64,000 bases of DNA from Clostridiaceae bacterium (GTDB lineage Bacteria; Bacillota; Clostridia; Oscillospirales; Butyricicoccaceae), in NCBI GenBank assembly GCA_018383195.1, contig JAGZOP010000005.1:29507-93506 (forward strand), in the 5' to 3' direction. The stretch's first letter is position 1. Each line of letters starts with the position of its first letter. The notes under the pieces are model-generated. The model saw only the letters and a program-made list of their open reading frames with translations, was not told where the DNA came from and made no database searches. Shown here piece after piece: positions 16,904-25,603 of the stretch. The position numbers and the translations under genes were made by a program.

Positions 16904-19198
16904 ATGCAGAAGAAATACGTTGGCGCAGCCATCCCGAAGAGTGACGCGCGCGCCCTCACAACCGGTCAGCCGGTCTATACCGACGATCTCGCGCCCGCAG
17001 GTTGCCTGATTGTCAAGGTGCTGCGCTCCCCCCATGCGCACGCCCTCATCACGAGCATCAACACCAATATCGCCAAAAAGGTTCCGGGAATTGAATGCGT
17101 CCTGACTTACGAAGATGTGCCCCAGTGCCGCTTCACCATGGCGGGACAGACCTTCCCCGAGCCGTCCCCCTATGACCGCCTGATTCTTGACCGCCGCGTG
17201 CGCTTTGTGGGCGACGCGGTTGCCATCGTTGCAGGCGAAACTGAAGCTGCGGTCGATAAGGCGCTGCGCCTCATCAAGGTCGAATACAAGGTGCTGGGCG
17301 CCATCCTCGACCCGCGCGAAGCCAAAGACAATAAGATTCTCATTCATCCCGAGGAGAGCTGGAAATCGCTCTGTCCGGTCGGCGCGGACAATACGCGCAA
17401 CCTGTGCGCCTCGGGTTCGGACGCAAACGGCGATATCGACGCTGTCCTTGCGGACTGTGACGTGGTGCTCGAACGCACCTACCGCACCAAGCCCAACCAG
17501 CAGGCGATGATGGAGACTTTCCGCACTTATACCCAGCTCGACACCTACGGCCGCCTGAATGTCATTTCCTCGACTCAGGTGCCGTTCCACGTGCGCCGCA
17601 TCCTGTCGCACGCGCTTGATATTCCGAAATCCCGCATCCGCGTGGTCAAGCCGCGCCTCGGCGGCGGCTTCGGCGCAAAGCAGACGGTTGTGACCGAGGT
17701 TTACCCCGCAATCGTCACCCTGAAAACCGGCAAGCCGGCGAAAATCGTCTATTCCCGTTATGAATCCCAGATTGCCTCCTCCCCGCGCCACGGCATGGAG
17801 CTGACCGTGCGCATGGGCGCGATGAAGGACGGCACCATCCGCGGCATTGACCTCTATACCCTGTCGAACACCGGTGCATTCGGCGAACACGGACCTACAA
17901 CGGTCGGTCTGTCCGGTCACAAACCGATTCCGCTGTATGCCAAGCAGGAGGCATTCCGCTTCCGCTGGGACGTGGTATACACCAACACCATGTCTGCGGG
18001 TGCATATCGCGGCTACGGCGCAACGCAGGGCATTTTTGCAATCGAATCCACGGTCAGCGAACTGGCAGACCTGCTCGGCATCGACCAGACCGTTATCCGT
18101 GAAAAGAACCTCGTCCGCGAGGGCGATGTCATGCCCGCTTACTACGGCGAAACCGCAACCTCGTGTGCGCTCGACCGCTGCCTCGCGCGTGTCAAGCAGA
18201 TGATTGACTGGAACGCAAAGGCGAAGCCGGTCACGCTGCCAAACGGCAAAATCCGCGCGGTCGGCGTGTCCATGGCAATGCAGGGCTCAGGCATTTCGAG
18301 CGTAGACGTCGGTTCGGTCACCATCCGCATGGCGGACGACGGCGACTACAATATGCTGCTCGGCTGTACCGATATGGGCACGGGCTGCGACACCATTCTC
18401 GCGCAGATGGCAGCCGACTGTCTGGACTGCCAGATGAACGAAATCGCGGTCTATGCGTCGGATACCGACGTCGCGCCCTATGACTCGGGTTCCTACGCCT
18501 CCGCAACCACCTATGTCACCGGCATGGCGTGCGTCAAGGCGTGCACCGAGCTGCGCGACAAAATCATCGCCACCGGCGCGTCCATGCTGGGCATCGACCC
18601 AGAGGACGCCGAGTTCGACGGCGCAAAGGTCTACTGCGTCAGCGACCCGGACAAGTTTGTTTCCCGCAAGGATGTGGCGTACAAGGGGCAGTGCGGCAGC
18701 AACAGCGAACTTGCCGCGACTGTCAGCCATTCCTCTCCGGTTTCTCCCCCGCCGTTCATGGTGGGCGCAGCCGAGATCGAACTGGACCCCGAGACCGGCA
18801 AGGTCGATCTGGTCGATTACTGCGCCTGCGTAGACTGCGGCACGCCGATCAACCCGAACCTCGCCCGCGTACAGACCGAGGGCGGTCTGGTGCAGGGCAT
18901 CGGCATGGCGCTCTATGAGGACATTGTGTACGGCGCAAACGGCACAAACTACTCCAACTCGTTCATGCAGTACAAGATTCCATCCCGCTTGGACATCGGC
19001 AAGGTGCGCGTGGAGTTTGAAAGCAGCTACGAGCCGTCCGGTCCGTTCGGCGCGAAGTCCATCGGCGAAGTTGTCATCAACACCCCGCCCCCGGCGATTG
19101 CTGCTGCTGTTGCAAGCGCAACAGGCGTGCGCATCCGCTCGCTGCCTATTACGGCGGAGAAGATCGTCATGGGCATGCAGGAAATGCCGCAGGACTAA
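16904..19198 (+). CDS. Molybdenum hydroxylase, molybdopterin-binding subunit
   Basis: Large catalytic subunit (764 aa) of the xanthine dehydrogenase family, which hydroxylates C-H bonds of N-heterocycles, aldehydes or aryl-CoA. The family blocks LGGGFGAKQ near residue 249, SAGAYRGYGATQG near 365, and the C-terminal GAKSIGEVVIN with the catalytic Glu are present. GAAGGAGGG precedes ATG 16904. The substrate cannot be assigned: purine is common, but linkage to acyl-CoA genes leaves open an aryl-CoA or heterocycle role. No cofactor maturation genes are adjacent. Confidence 0.88.
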   Translation: MQKKYVGAAIPKSDARALTTGQPVYTDDLAPAGCLIVKVLRSPHAHALITSINTNIAKKVPGIECVLTYEDVPQCRFTMAGQTFPEPSPYDRLILDRRVRFVGDAVAIVAGETEAAVDKALRLIKVEYKVLGAILDPREAKDNKILIHPEESWKSLCPVGADNTRNLCASGSDANGDIDAVLADCDVVLERTYRTKPNQQAMMETFRTYTQLDTYGRLNVISSTQVPFHVRRILSHALDIPKSRIRVVKPRLGGGFGAKQTVVTEVYPAIVTLKTGKPAKIVYSRYESQIASSPRHGMELTVRMGAMKDGTIRGIDLYTLSNTGAFGEHGPTTVGLSGHKPIPLYAKQEAFRFRWDVVYTNTMSAGAYRGYGATQGIFAIESTVSELADLLGIDQTVIREKNLVREGDVMPAYYGETATSCALDRCLARVKQMIDWNAKAKPVTLPNGKIRAVGVSMAMQGSGISSVDVGSVTIRMADDGDYNMLLGCTDMGTGCDTILAQMAADCLDCQMNEIAVYASDTDVAPYDSGSYASATTYVTGMACVKACTELRDKIIATGASMLGIDPEDAEFDGAKVYCVSDPDKFVSRKDVAYKGQCGSNSELAATVSHSSPVSPPPFMVGAAEIELDPETGKVDLVDYCACVDCGTPINPNLARVQTEGGLVQGIGMALYEDIVYGANGTNYSNSFMQYKIPSRLDIGKVRVEFESSYEPSGPFGAKSIGEVVINTPPPAIAAAVASATGVRIRSLPITAEKIVMGMQEMPQD

Positions 19199-19206
19199 TC
19201 AGCATA

Positions 19207-19243
19207 TAAAAAAACCGTTCCCGGTCGGGAACGGTTTTTTTGA
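19207..19243. terminator. Bidirectional terminator between hydroxylase and pyrE
   Basis: Stem AAAAACCGTTCCC / GGGAACGGTTTTT with loop GGTC; A and T runs on both sides serve both convergent genes. Confidence 0.9.
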
Positions 19244-19247
19244 TTGC

Positions 19248-19910
19248 TTAGAAAATGCAGTACTGCGCCATGTAAGCTTCCATCAGCGGCAGGATGTCGC
19301 CGTAGGTGCCCTGCTCCTTGAGGTACTCATAAATGTCCTGCACGGTGATGAGCGCGTGCACGCGGATGCCGAACTCCTCGCCGACCTCCATAACTGCGGT
19401 CTTGCCCGGGGTCTGACCGACCTCGCAGCGGTTGACCGAAATAAACATATCGGTCACCTTGACGTCCGCGCAATTCTGAAGCACCGGCATGGTCTCGCGG
19501 ATTGCGGTGCCTGCGGTGATGACGTCCTCAATGATGATGACGCGGTCGCCGTCCTTGGGCTTGTAGCCGACAATGTTGCCGCCCTCGCCGTGATCCTTGG
19601 CTTCCTTGCGGTTGAAGAAGAACGGCTTGTCGATGCCGTGCACACGCGCCAGCGCACCCGCAACCGAGGTCGCCAGCGGGATGCCCTTATATGCAGGACC
19701 GAACATGGCATCAAACTCCTCGCCGAGCGTCTCCTTGACCGCCGCCGCGTAAAACTCGCCGAGACGGGAGTTTTGCAGACCGGTCTTGTAGTTGCCGGTA
19801 TTGACAAAATACGGGGTCTGGCGACCGGACTTGGTGACAAAGCTGCCGAAGCGCAGCACGTCCGCCGACATCATAAATTCAATAAACTCTTTTTTTGCAG
19901 CAGAAAGCAT
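19248..19910 (-). CDS. pyrE: Orotate phosphoribosyltransferase
   Basis: Converts orotate and phosphoribosyl pyrophosphate to orotidine 5'-phosphate in pyrimidine synthesis. The PRPP motif VIIIEDVITAGTAIRE (near residue 130) and the early SGRQTPYFVNTG substrate loop are clear; 220 residues is normal. An ATG at 19922 is abutted by its own AAAGG, so the ATG at 19910, about 11 bp downstream of AAAGGA, is the likelier start. No other pyr gene is near. Confidence 0.9.
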   Translation of the reverse strand: MLSAAKKEFIEFMMSADVLRFGSFVTKSGRQTPYFVNTGNYKTGLQNSRLGEFYAAAVKETLGEEFDAMFGPAYKGIPLATSVAGALARVHGIDKPFFFNRKEAKDHGEGGNIVGYKPKDGDRVIIIEDVITAGTAIRETMPVLQNCADVKVTDMFISVNRCEVGQTPGKTAVMEVGEEFGIRVHALITVQDIYEYLKEQGTYGDILPLMEAYMAQYCIF

Positions 19911-19934
19911 TGCAGTTTCCATCCTTTTTCGTTT

Positions 19935-20366
19935 TTATCCTTGGTTTTCTAATTTTTTCTGATGCTGAAGGACAAGATCTTCCAGACTGACGCTGTCGAC
20001 ATAGCTGTCAATCGCCTTGCCCAGCCCAACCCAAAAATCAAGGGTTTCACATGTGCTGTTTCGCGGGCAGATTTCCGCAGATTCGGTCAAACAGGCAATC
20101 GGAGCCAGACCGCCCTCGGTCACCCGCAGAATTTCTCCGGCGGTGTACTCCTCCGCGTCCTTTGCAAGCCGGTAGCCGCCCTGCGCGCCGCGCACCGAAC
20201 GCAGCAGCCTCGCACGGCTGAGCTGGTTGACGATCTGCTCCAGATACTTGACCGAAACATTCTGACGGGATGAAATTTCCTTGAGCGGGATATACTCGCC
20301 GTGGTCGTGCTCAGCCAGATCAATCATCAGCCGGAGCGCATATCGCCCTTTGGTGGATATCTTCAT
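19935..20366 (-). CDS. Rrf2 family transcriptional regulator
   Basis: A 143-residue Rrf2 winged-helix regulator. It starts MKISTKGRYALRLMIDLAEH, has the recognition region EISSRQNVSVKYLEQI near residue 35, and three cysteines (CLTESAEICPRNSTC, near 91-106) that resemble the Fe-S ligands of IscR-type members. This would make it a sensor of iron-sulfur or redox status. ATG 20366 is 6 bp after AGGAGG. No isc/suf genes are close, and a shared promoter region with tcdA lies upstream. Confidence 0.88.
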   Translation of the reverse strand: MKISTKGRYALRLMIDLAEHDHGEYIPLKEISSRQNVSVKYLEQIVNQLSRARLLRSVRGAQGGYRLAKDAEEYTAGEILRVTEGGLAPIACLTESAEICPRNSTCETLDFWVGLGKAIDSYVDSVSLEDLVLQHQKKLENQG

Positions 20367-20523
20367 ATTCATCCTCCTGTTCCACGTGATAATCATACCA
20401 TAATGGTGCGAATTCTGCAAGAGGAGGGCGATTGCCTGCCTCGCTGAAAAATGGTATACTTCAGATAAACGCAGACGGCTGCGCTTGGAAACCCGCAGCC
20501 AATCCATCTTTTGGGAGGTTTTT

Positions 20524-21255
20524 ATGCTTCACGAATTTTCACGCACCGCGCTTCTGCTCGGGGCGGACGGTCTTTCCCGCCTGCAATCGGCGCATGTCGC
20601 GGTGTTCGGCGTCGGCGGCGTCGGCGGCGCGGCGGCGGAGGCACTCGCCCGCGCAGGCGTCGGCAGCCTGACGCTGATTGACAATGATACGGTTTCGGTC
20701 ACCAACCGCAACCGGCAGATTATCGCGCTCGCGTCCACGACCGGACAGAGCAAAACCGCTGTCATGGCGGCGCGCGTGCGCGATATCAACCCCGCCTGTC
20801 AGGTCACCCCGCTCGACCTGTTTTACACCCCGGAGAGCGCACTCGACCTCACCCGGTTCACCTATGTACTGGACGCGATCGACACGGTTTCGGCAAAGCT
20901 GTATCTCGCGGAGCAGTGCGACCGGCTCGGCGTCCCGCTGATTGCCAGCATGGGCACCGGCAACAAGCTCGACCCGACCCGTTTTGAGGTCGCGGATATT
21001 TTCCAGACCTCGGTGTGCCCACTCGCGCGCGTCATGCGCCGTGAACTGAAAGCACGCGGAATCAAACATCTCAAGGTCGTCTACTCCAAGGAGGAGCCGC
21101 AGCGCATCCCCCCGGAGCGGTATGCCGCCTGTGAGGGCGACAAAAAGGGGACCGCCGGCCATCCGGTTCCGGCAAGCGTTTCGTTTGTGCCGCCGGTCGC
21201 TGGCATGATTCTCGCGGGCGAAATCATCAAGGACATCGCTTTCGTACGCGTCTGA
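20524..21255 (+). CDS. tcdA: tRNA threonylcarbamoyladenosine dehydratase (TcdA/YgdL)
   Basis: ThiF/MoeB/HesA-fold enzyme of 243 residues that cyclises t6A at position 37 of tRNA in an ATP-dependent step. It shows the nucleotide loop FGVGGVGGAAAEALARAG near residue 25 and DNDTVSVTNRNRQ near 50, and the family block MGTGNKLDPTRF near 150. GGGAGG is 8 bp from ATG 20524. It lacks the Zn-binding Cys pairs of MoeB/ThiF, as expected for this group. Confidence 0.9.
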   Translation: MLHEFSRTALLLGADGLSRLQSAHVAVFGVGGVGGAAAEALARAGVGSLTLIDNDTVSVTNRNRQIIALASTTGQSKTAVMAARVRDINPACQVTPLDLFYTPESALDLTRFTYVLDAIDTVSAKLYLAEQCDRLGVPLIASMGTGNKLDPTRFEVADIFQTSVCPLARVMRRELKARGIKHLKVVYSKEEPQRIPPERYAACEGDKKGTAGHPVPASVSFVPPVAGMILAGEIIKDIAFVRV

Positions 21256-21257
21256 GG

Positions 21258-21987
21258 TTATGGCGCAAAGATTGCGTCCGTTCCCATCAGGCTCGTCAGG
21301 TTAAGCACCAATTCGTCCTCGGGCGGTGCATCCGGCAGGGAGACGTCCGGCTGGGTGAGGGACGCATCCATGCTCAGCGCCAGCTTTGTGGTGTTGCGGA
21401 CATGCGCGGTCACATCTAGGTGCAGCCGGTCTGCGCGATAGGAGCCTTTCACCGTGAATTCTGCCGCATTCAGGAAAGTTTCCATCCGTCCGGACAGGTC
21501 GCACGCAAGGACGCCGCTCCCTGTCCAAAATTACCACGGTATTTTCGCACCACTCGACTTGCAAACCGAGCGCTTCGGCAAAAAACCGCACCGGAACATA
21601 GGTGCGCCCCGTCTTGATATAGGGCGCAGTATCCATGGGCGCTGCGGTGGACGGCGCCCCGTCCTCGGTCAATTTCCAATAGGATGCCTCCCCGACTCGG
21701 AACCGCAGCTGCACCACATCGTTTGATGCAGCAATCGCGCCCTCCCGGAACGCGACCTCCATGCCGAGCGCCTCCGCAATGGTGCGGAACGGCGCCATCA
21801 CCCGTCCGTTCCGAATCTCCGACTGGGCATCCGGAAACGTCAGGAATGCGCCGTTCAGCTGCACAAAAACGCCGTCCATTCCCCAAACATCCTCGGGGGA
21901 AGCCGGTAATCCGGCTGCCTGTACCGCCGGCAGCGTTCCGAGCGCCAGTACGCATGCAAGCAGAACTCCTAAAATCCTCTTTTTCAT
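21258..21987 (-). pseudogene. Copper amine oxidase N-terminal-like secreted protein, frameshifted
   Basis: Secreted protein with a signal peptide (MKKRILGVLLACVLALGTLPAVQAA) cut near residue 25 and a copper-amine-oxidase-N-like domain (VMAPFRTIAEALGMEV near 65, TYVPVRFFAEALGLQVEW near 128). After VVILDRE the reading frame loses sense; one base out, from around 21505-21525, it resumes as GVLACDLSGRMETFLNAAEF and runs to a stop at 21258. The span is 730 nt, one more than a multiple of three, so a single extra base explains it. This is either a recent pseudogene or a sequencing error; with the frame restored it is a 242-residue protein of unknown role. Confidence 0.75.
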
Positions 21988-22224
21988 GATTTTCGCCTCC
22001 TATTCTCTGGCATCGTATTGCTCCCTTGGTATTATGGATATTATATCATATTTTGCTCGATTGCACCGATATATTTTGTGTGTTTCGCATAAATCCCACC
22101 GTGATTTCCCCCGTTTCTCTCGGCAAATTGCAGAACGCTTCGCCGCACCGGAAAAAAGCAATGTTAAAACCGCCGCCGCCATGCTATAATAGCAAACAGG
22201 AATCTTTTTTCCGGAAGTGATGAT

Positions 22225-22845
22225 TTGAAACAAATTTCCATATGGTTGTGGCGGCTAGCGTGTCTGCTGTTTCTGGCGTTCAATATTTACGCCGAGCACA
22301 GCGGGCGGTTTATCATCCGTCCGACGCTCAAAATCGCGCTTGCTGTGTGCTTTTTCGTACTGCTGACCCTTGCGGTGCGACCGTTCGGCAGCCGGACGCG
22401 GCATAGAGTCTGGCTGTGGTTGCTGTTTGCCTACTATTTATGGGTGCTGTCCAACATGCTGTTTTTCGACGCGGCGCTCGGGCGCGGCAGCGGCATGGGC
22501 GGCGTAAACCTCGAGCCGCTGCACACTATACGCAATTATCTGCGCGCCTATGAACTGGGAAATATCCACGGCGGTCTGGTGGTCATGAACCTCGCCGGAA
22601 ACCTCGCGGCGTTTGCGCCCATGGCAGTATTCCTGCCCGCGCTTTTCCGCGGTCAGCGCAATCTCCTGCTGTTTCTGGTCACGATGATCCTGCTTGTGGC
22701 TGGGGTCGAGATGGTGCAGTACCTCACCCGCACCGGAAGCTGCGATATTGACGATTTGATTTTGAACGCCGCCGGCGCGCTGGCGGTCTGGCTCGTTCTG
22801 CTGCCCTGGCGGCTGTGGACGGCATATAAGGAGGGACACCGATGA
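22225..22845 (+). CDS. VanZ family protein
   Basis: A 206-residue membrane protein with about five helices and the VanZ motifs NLAGNLAAFAPMAVFLPALF near residue 122 and GVEMVQYLTRTGSCDIDD near 160. VanZ confers low-level teicoplanin resistance in enterococci; most homologues, as here, have unknown function. The start is TTG 22225 after GGAAG. Its last bases overlap tyrA by 4 bp. Confidence 0.85.
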   Translation: MKQISIWLWRLACLLFLAFNIYAEHSGRFIIRPTLKIALAVCFFVLLTLAVRPFGSRTRHRVWLWLLFAYYLWVLSNMLFFDAALGRGSGMGGVNLEPLHTIRNYLRAYELGNIHGGLVVMNLAGNLAAFAPMAVFLPALFRGQRNLLLFLVTMILLVAGVEMVQYLTRTGSCDIDDLILNAAGALAVWLVLLPWRLWTAYKEGHR

Positions 22846-23678
22846 AAAAGAAAGTGGTCGTTGCCGGACTTGGTCTGATGGGCGGCTCGATGGCGATGGC
22901 GATTCGCAAATACACCGACTGTGAGGTCTATGGCTGGAACCGCACCCGTTCGGTCGCGGAAAAGGCGGCGGCGGACGGCACGCTGCACGGCATTGCGGAC
23001 GAAGCCGCGATTGCAGACGCCGACCTCATGATTATCTCGCTGTATCCACAGTCCACGGTCGATTTTCTGCTCGAGCACATGCCCCGCATGAAAAAGGGCT
23101 GCATCATCGTCGATCTGGTCGGCGTCAAGAGGTTTTTGCAGGAAAATCTCGAACAAGCGGCGGTCGATGCGGGCGTGCACTTCATCGGCGGGCACCCGAT
23201 GGCGGGCAAGGAATTTTCCGGCTACGCCTTTGCAACACCCGAACTGTTTCAGGATGCGAGCATGATTCTGGTGCCGAACGCCTCCAGCCCGTTGTGGGCA
23301 GTGGACGAGATGGACGGTTTCTTTATGCAGCTCGGCTTCGGGCGCGTGGTGCGCTGCTCCGCAGAGCAGCATGACCATATGATCGCCTTCACCTCCCAGC
23401 TTGCGCATGTGGTTTCGAGCGCTTACATCAAAAGCCCGGAGGCGCTGCGCCACAACGGCTACTCGGCGGGCAGCTATAAGGATTTGACCCGCGTGGCAAA
23501 GCTCAATGAGCACATGTGGACCGAGCTGTTCCTGCGCAACGCTGAGCCGCTCGTCGGGGAGATTGATGAAATTATCCGCCACCTCACTGACTACCGCGAC
23601 GCGATTGCGGGCGGCGAGGAGGAGCGCCTGTGCGCCCTGCTGCGCGAAGGGCGCGAGCGCAAAGAAAGTATTGGATAA
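22842..23678 (+). CDS. tyrA: Prephenate dehydrogenase
   Basis: NAD(P)-dependent prephenate dehydrogenase (278 aa), the tyrosine branch of aromatic amino acid synthesis. It has the Rossmann motif VVAGLGLMGGSMA at the N-terminus, GGHPMAGKEFSGY near residue 115 and the helical dimerisation domain with SQLAHVVSSAY. The start overlaps the VanZ gene by 4 bp. No other aro genes are here. Length lacks an ACT domain, so feedback control by tyrosine through that domain is not expected. Confidence 0.9.
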   Translation: MKKKVVVAGLGLMGGSMAMAIRKYTDCEVYGWNRTRSVAEKAAADGTLHGIADEAAIADADLMIISLYPQSTVDFLLEHMPRMKKGCIIVDLVGVKRFLQENLEQAAVDAGVHFIGGHPMAGKEFSGYAFATPELFQDASMILVPNASSPLWAVDEMDGFFMQLGFGRVVRCSAEQHDHMIAFTSQLAHVVSSAYIKSPEALRHNGYSAGSYKDLTRVAKLNEHMWTELFLRNAEPLVGEIDEIIRHLTDYRDAIAGGEEERLCALLREGRERKESIG

Positions 23679-23716
23679 AAAAATGCGAAACGGAAAAATC
23701 CGTTTCGCATTTTTTA
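23677..23716. terminator. Bidirectional terminator after tyrA
   Basis: Stem AAAAAATGCGAAACGG / CCGTTTCGCATTTTTT with a 6-nt loop, between convergent genes. Confidence 0.9.
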
Positions 23717-23899
23717 TTGCGCCGCTTTTTGCAGCGGTTCGTCCGTTTTTTCTATTTGCATGTCGGTTTCTTCGCCCATTTGCAGATAACGCTCCTCGGC
23801 GTCAATCTGAATCTGCTGGAGCACTTCAATGCCCTTGCTGATGTCGCGGAAGAGCGCGTAGTAAAGCTCCTTGTAGTCGATGCCCTTGTCACAATTCAT
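23714..23899 (-). CDS. Small hypothetical protein
   Basis: A 61-residue acidic, largely helical protein (MNCDKGIDYKELYYALFRDI) with a likely coiled-coil stretch at residues 20-45. A strong AAGGAGG lies 7 bp upstream of ATG 23899, which makes it a real gene. I do not recognise a family. It overlaps the shared terminator at its 3' end. Confidence 0.65.
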   Translation of the reverse strand: MNCDKGIDYKELYYALFRDISKGIEVLQQIQIDAEERYLQMGEETDMQIEKTDEPLQKAAQ

Positions 23900-24019
23900 A
23901 TGCTCGCCTCCTTTTTATTCATTTTAACATCATATACATGTAATTACAATGAATATTTTAAGATTGATTTCCCATATTATATGATTCATTGCCTGTCTAT
24001 ACTTAATTCAGGTGATAAA

Positions 24020-24247
24020 ATGAAACCAGAGTTCAGAGATTATTATGAGGTTTTAGGCTTAAATGTTGCGTATTATCGGAAATATGCTCATTATTCCCAA
24101 TATGAACTTTCTGAGAAAATAGGCATTGAGCAGCCGCATTTGAGTAAAATCGAAAATGCTTCGGTCGGCATCTCGCTCGACCTGCTGTTCCGCATTGCGG
24201 ATGCGCTCGAAATCGAACCATATCAGCTTCTGAAATTCAGAGACTAA
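24020..24247 (+). CDS. XRE family helix-turn-helix protein
   Basis: A 75-residue single-domain Cro/CI-type DNA-binding protein: the HTH runs from YSQYELSEKIGIEQPHLSKIE (residues ~26-46) to the closing helices LDLLFRIADALEIEPYQLL. The first two-thirds is clearly AT-richer than flanking genes, suggesting recent acquisition. The ribosome site is weak (AGGTGATAAA before ATG 24020). Targets are unknown. Confidence 0.8.
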   Translation: MKPEFRDYYEVLGLNVAYYRKYAHYSQYELSEKIGIEQPHLSKIENASVGISLDLLFRIADALEIEPYQLLKFRD

Positions 24248-24279
24248 AAAAGGGTGGCACACAGCCACCCTTTTTTATT
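24246..24279. terminator. Bidirectional terminator
   Basis: Stem AAAAAAGGGTGGC / GCCACCCTTTTTT with loop ACACA, between the XRE gene and the convergent alcohol dehydrogenase gene. Confidence 0.9.
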
Positions 24280-25475
24280 TATGCCTCTGCAAGCTGATAA
24301 ATCTCACGGATTTCGGCTTTGCCGAGCGGGAAATAGCTCTTGACCGCGCTCGTGCCGTTCTTGGTCGTGAGGTTGATGATGTCCTCATAATCCGCAGGCG
24401 AGAGCCCCAGCTCTGCCAGCGTCACCGGCATGCCGATCTCGGCAAAGTACCGCTTCATGGTCGCAATGCCCGCTTCTGCGGTGCGCTCGGGATGGTCAAA
24501 GTTCATCTCAACGCCCCAAACGCGGTTTGCAAGCTGCGCGAATTTCATCACATCCTGCCCCTTTGCGAGCATGTACTTTGCCCACGCCGGGAACAGCACC
24601 GACAGGCCCGCGCCATGGGATACGTTGTCGTGCAGCGCGGAAATCGGATGCTCCAGCTTATGCACCGGGAAATAGCGCGGCTTGCCGCAGCCGGTCAGGT
24701 CGTTATGGCTGAGCGAGGACGCCCACATCAGCGTGGCGCGCGCTTCATAGTCCGCCGGATTTTCAATCGCACGGCGGCCTGCGTCGCGCACGGCGATGAG
24801 CAGCCCCTCTGCGATGCGCTCGGTCAGGTCGCAGTCGGGCGTGTCCAGGAAATAGCGCTCCATGGTGTGCATCATGATGTCCACAATGCCGCAGCCGGTC
24901 TGGAACTTGGATACTGTAATGGTATTCTCCGGATTGAGGAACGATACCACCGGACGCACGGTTTCCGAGGTAATGCCCTGCTTGACCCACGGGGTGACAA
25001 GGTCGTTGGTGATCACGTCCGAGTTGGACATCTCGCTGCCCGCTGCCGACAGGGTCAGCACCACGCCGACCGGGAACACCTCGTCCTTTTCGGGATGCGT
25101 GCCCGTGGAAGCATACTGCCATGGGTCGTTGCCGGTCGCCAGCCCCACGCCGATGGCTTTCGCCGAGTCGATAACGCTGCCGCCGCCGACCGCAAGGATG
25201 AAATCGACCGCTTCCGCGCGGCAAAGGTCAATCCCCTGATGGATAAAGGACAGCTTGGGGTTGGGCTGCACGCCGCCCAGTTCAATCCAGCTCAATCCTG
25301 CCGCTTCAAGCGACGCGGTGACCTTATCGAACAGACCGGTCTTTTTGACCGAACCGCCGCCGTAATGGATAAGCACGCGGGTTGCGCCGTATTCCTTGAG
25401 CACTGCGCCGATCTGCCGCTCAATGTCTTTGCCGAAGATGATCTTGGTGGGTGCGCAATAGGTAAAATTGTTCAT
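24279..25475 (-). CDS. Iron-containing alcohol dehydrogenase
   Basis: A 398-residue iron-dependent alcohol dehydrogenase similar to clostridial butanol dehydrogenase. It opens FTYCAPTKIIFGKDIERQIG, has the nucleotide motif GGGSVIDSAKAIG near residue 95 and iron-ligand histidines in HTMERYF, HKLEHPISALHDNVSHG. It would reduce an aldehyde with NAD(P)H, regenerating oxidised cofactor in fermentation. AGGAGGG is 9 bp upstream of ATG 25475. It stands alone, with a TATAAT-like -10 upstream. Confidence 0.9.
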   Translation of the reverse strand: MNNFTYCAPTKIIFGKDIERQIGAVLKEYGATRVLIHYGGGSVKKTGLFDKVTASLEAAGLSWIELGGVQPNPKLSFIHQGIDLCRAEAVDFILAVGGGSVIDSAKAIGVGLATGNDPWQYASTGTHPEKDEVFPVGVVLTLSAAGSEMSNSDVITNDLVTPWVKQGITSETVRPVVSFLNPENTITVSKFQTGCGIVDIMMHTMERYFLDTPDCDLTERIAEGLLIAVRDAGRRAIENPADYEARATLMWASSLSHNDLTGCGKPRYFPVHKLEHPISALHDNVSHGAGLSVLFPAWAKYMLAKGQDVMKFAQLANRVWGVEMNFDHPERTAEAGIATMKRYFAEIGMPVTLAELGLSPADYEDIINLTTKNGTSAVKSYFPLGKAEIREIYQLAEA

Positions 25476-25603
25476 AATGTCAAACCCTCCTGATGCCGTA
25501 TCATGATTTATGTTCATTATATCATAAAATCCCGCAGACGCATAGAAAATTTCGGTCAGCCGAAAAGGCGTCTGCCGGTCGGCAGACGCCTCTGGTTCTC
25601 CGG

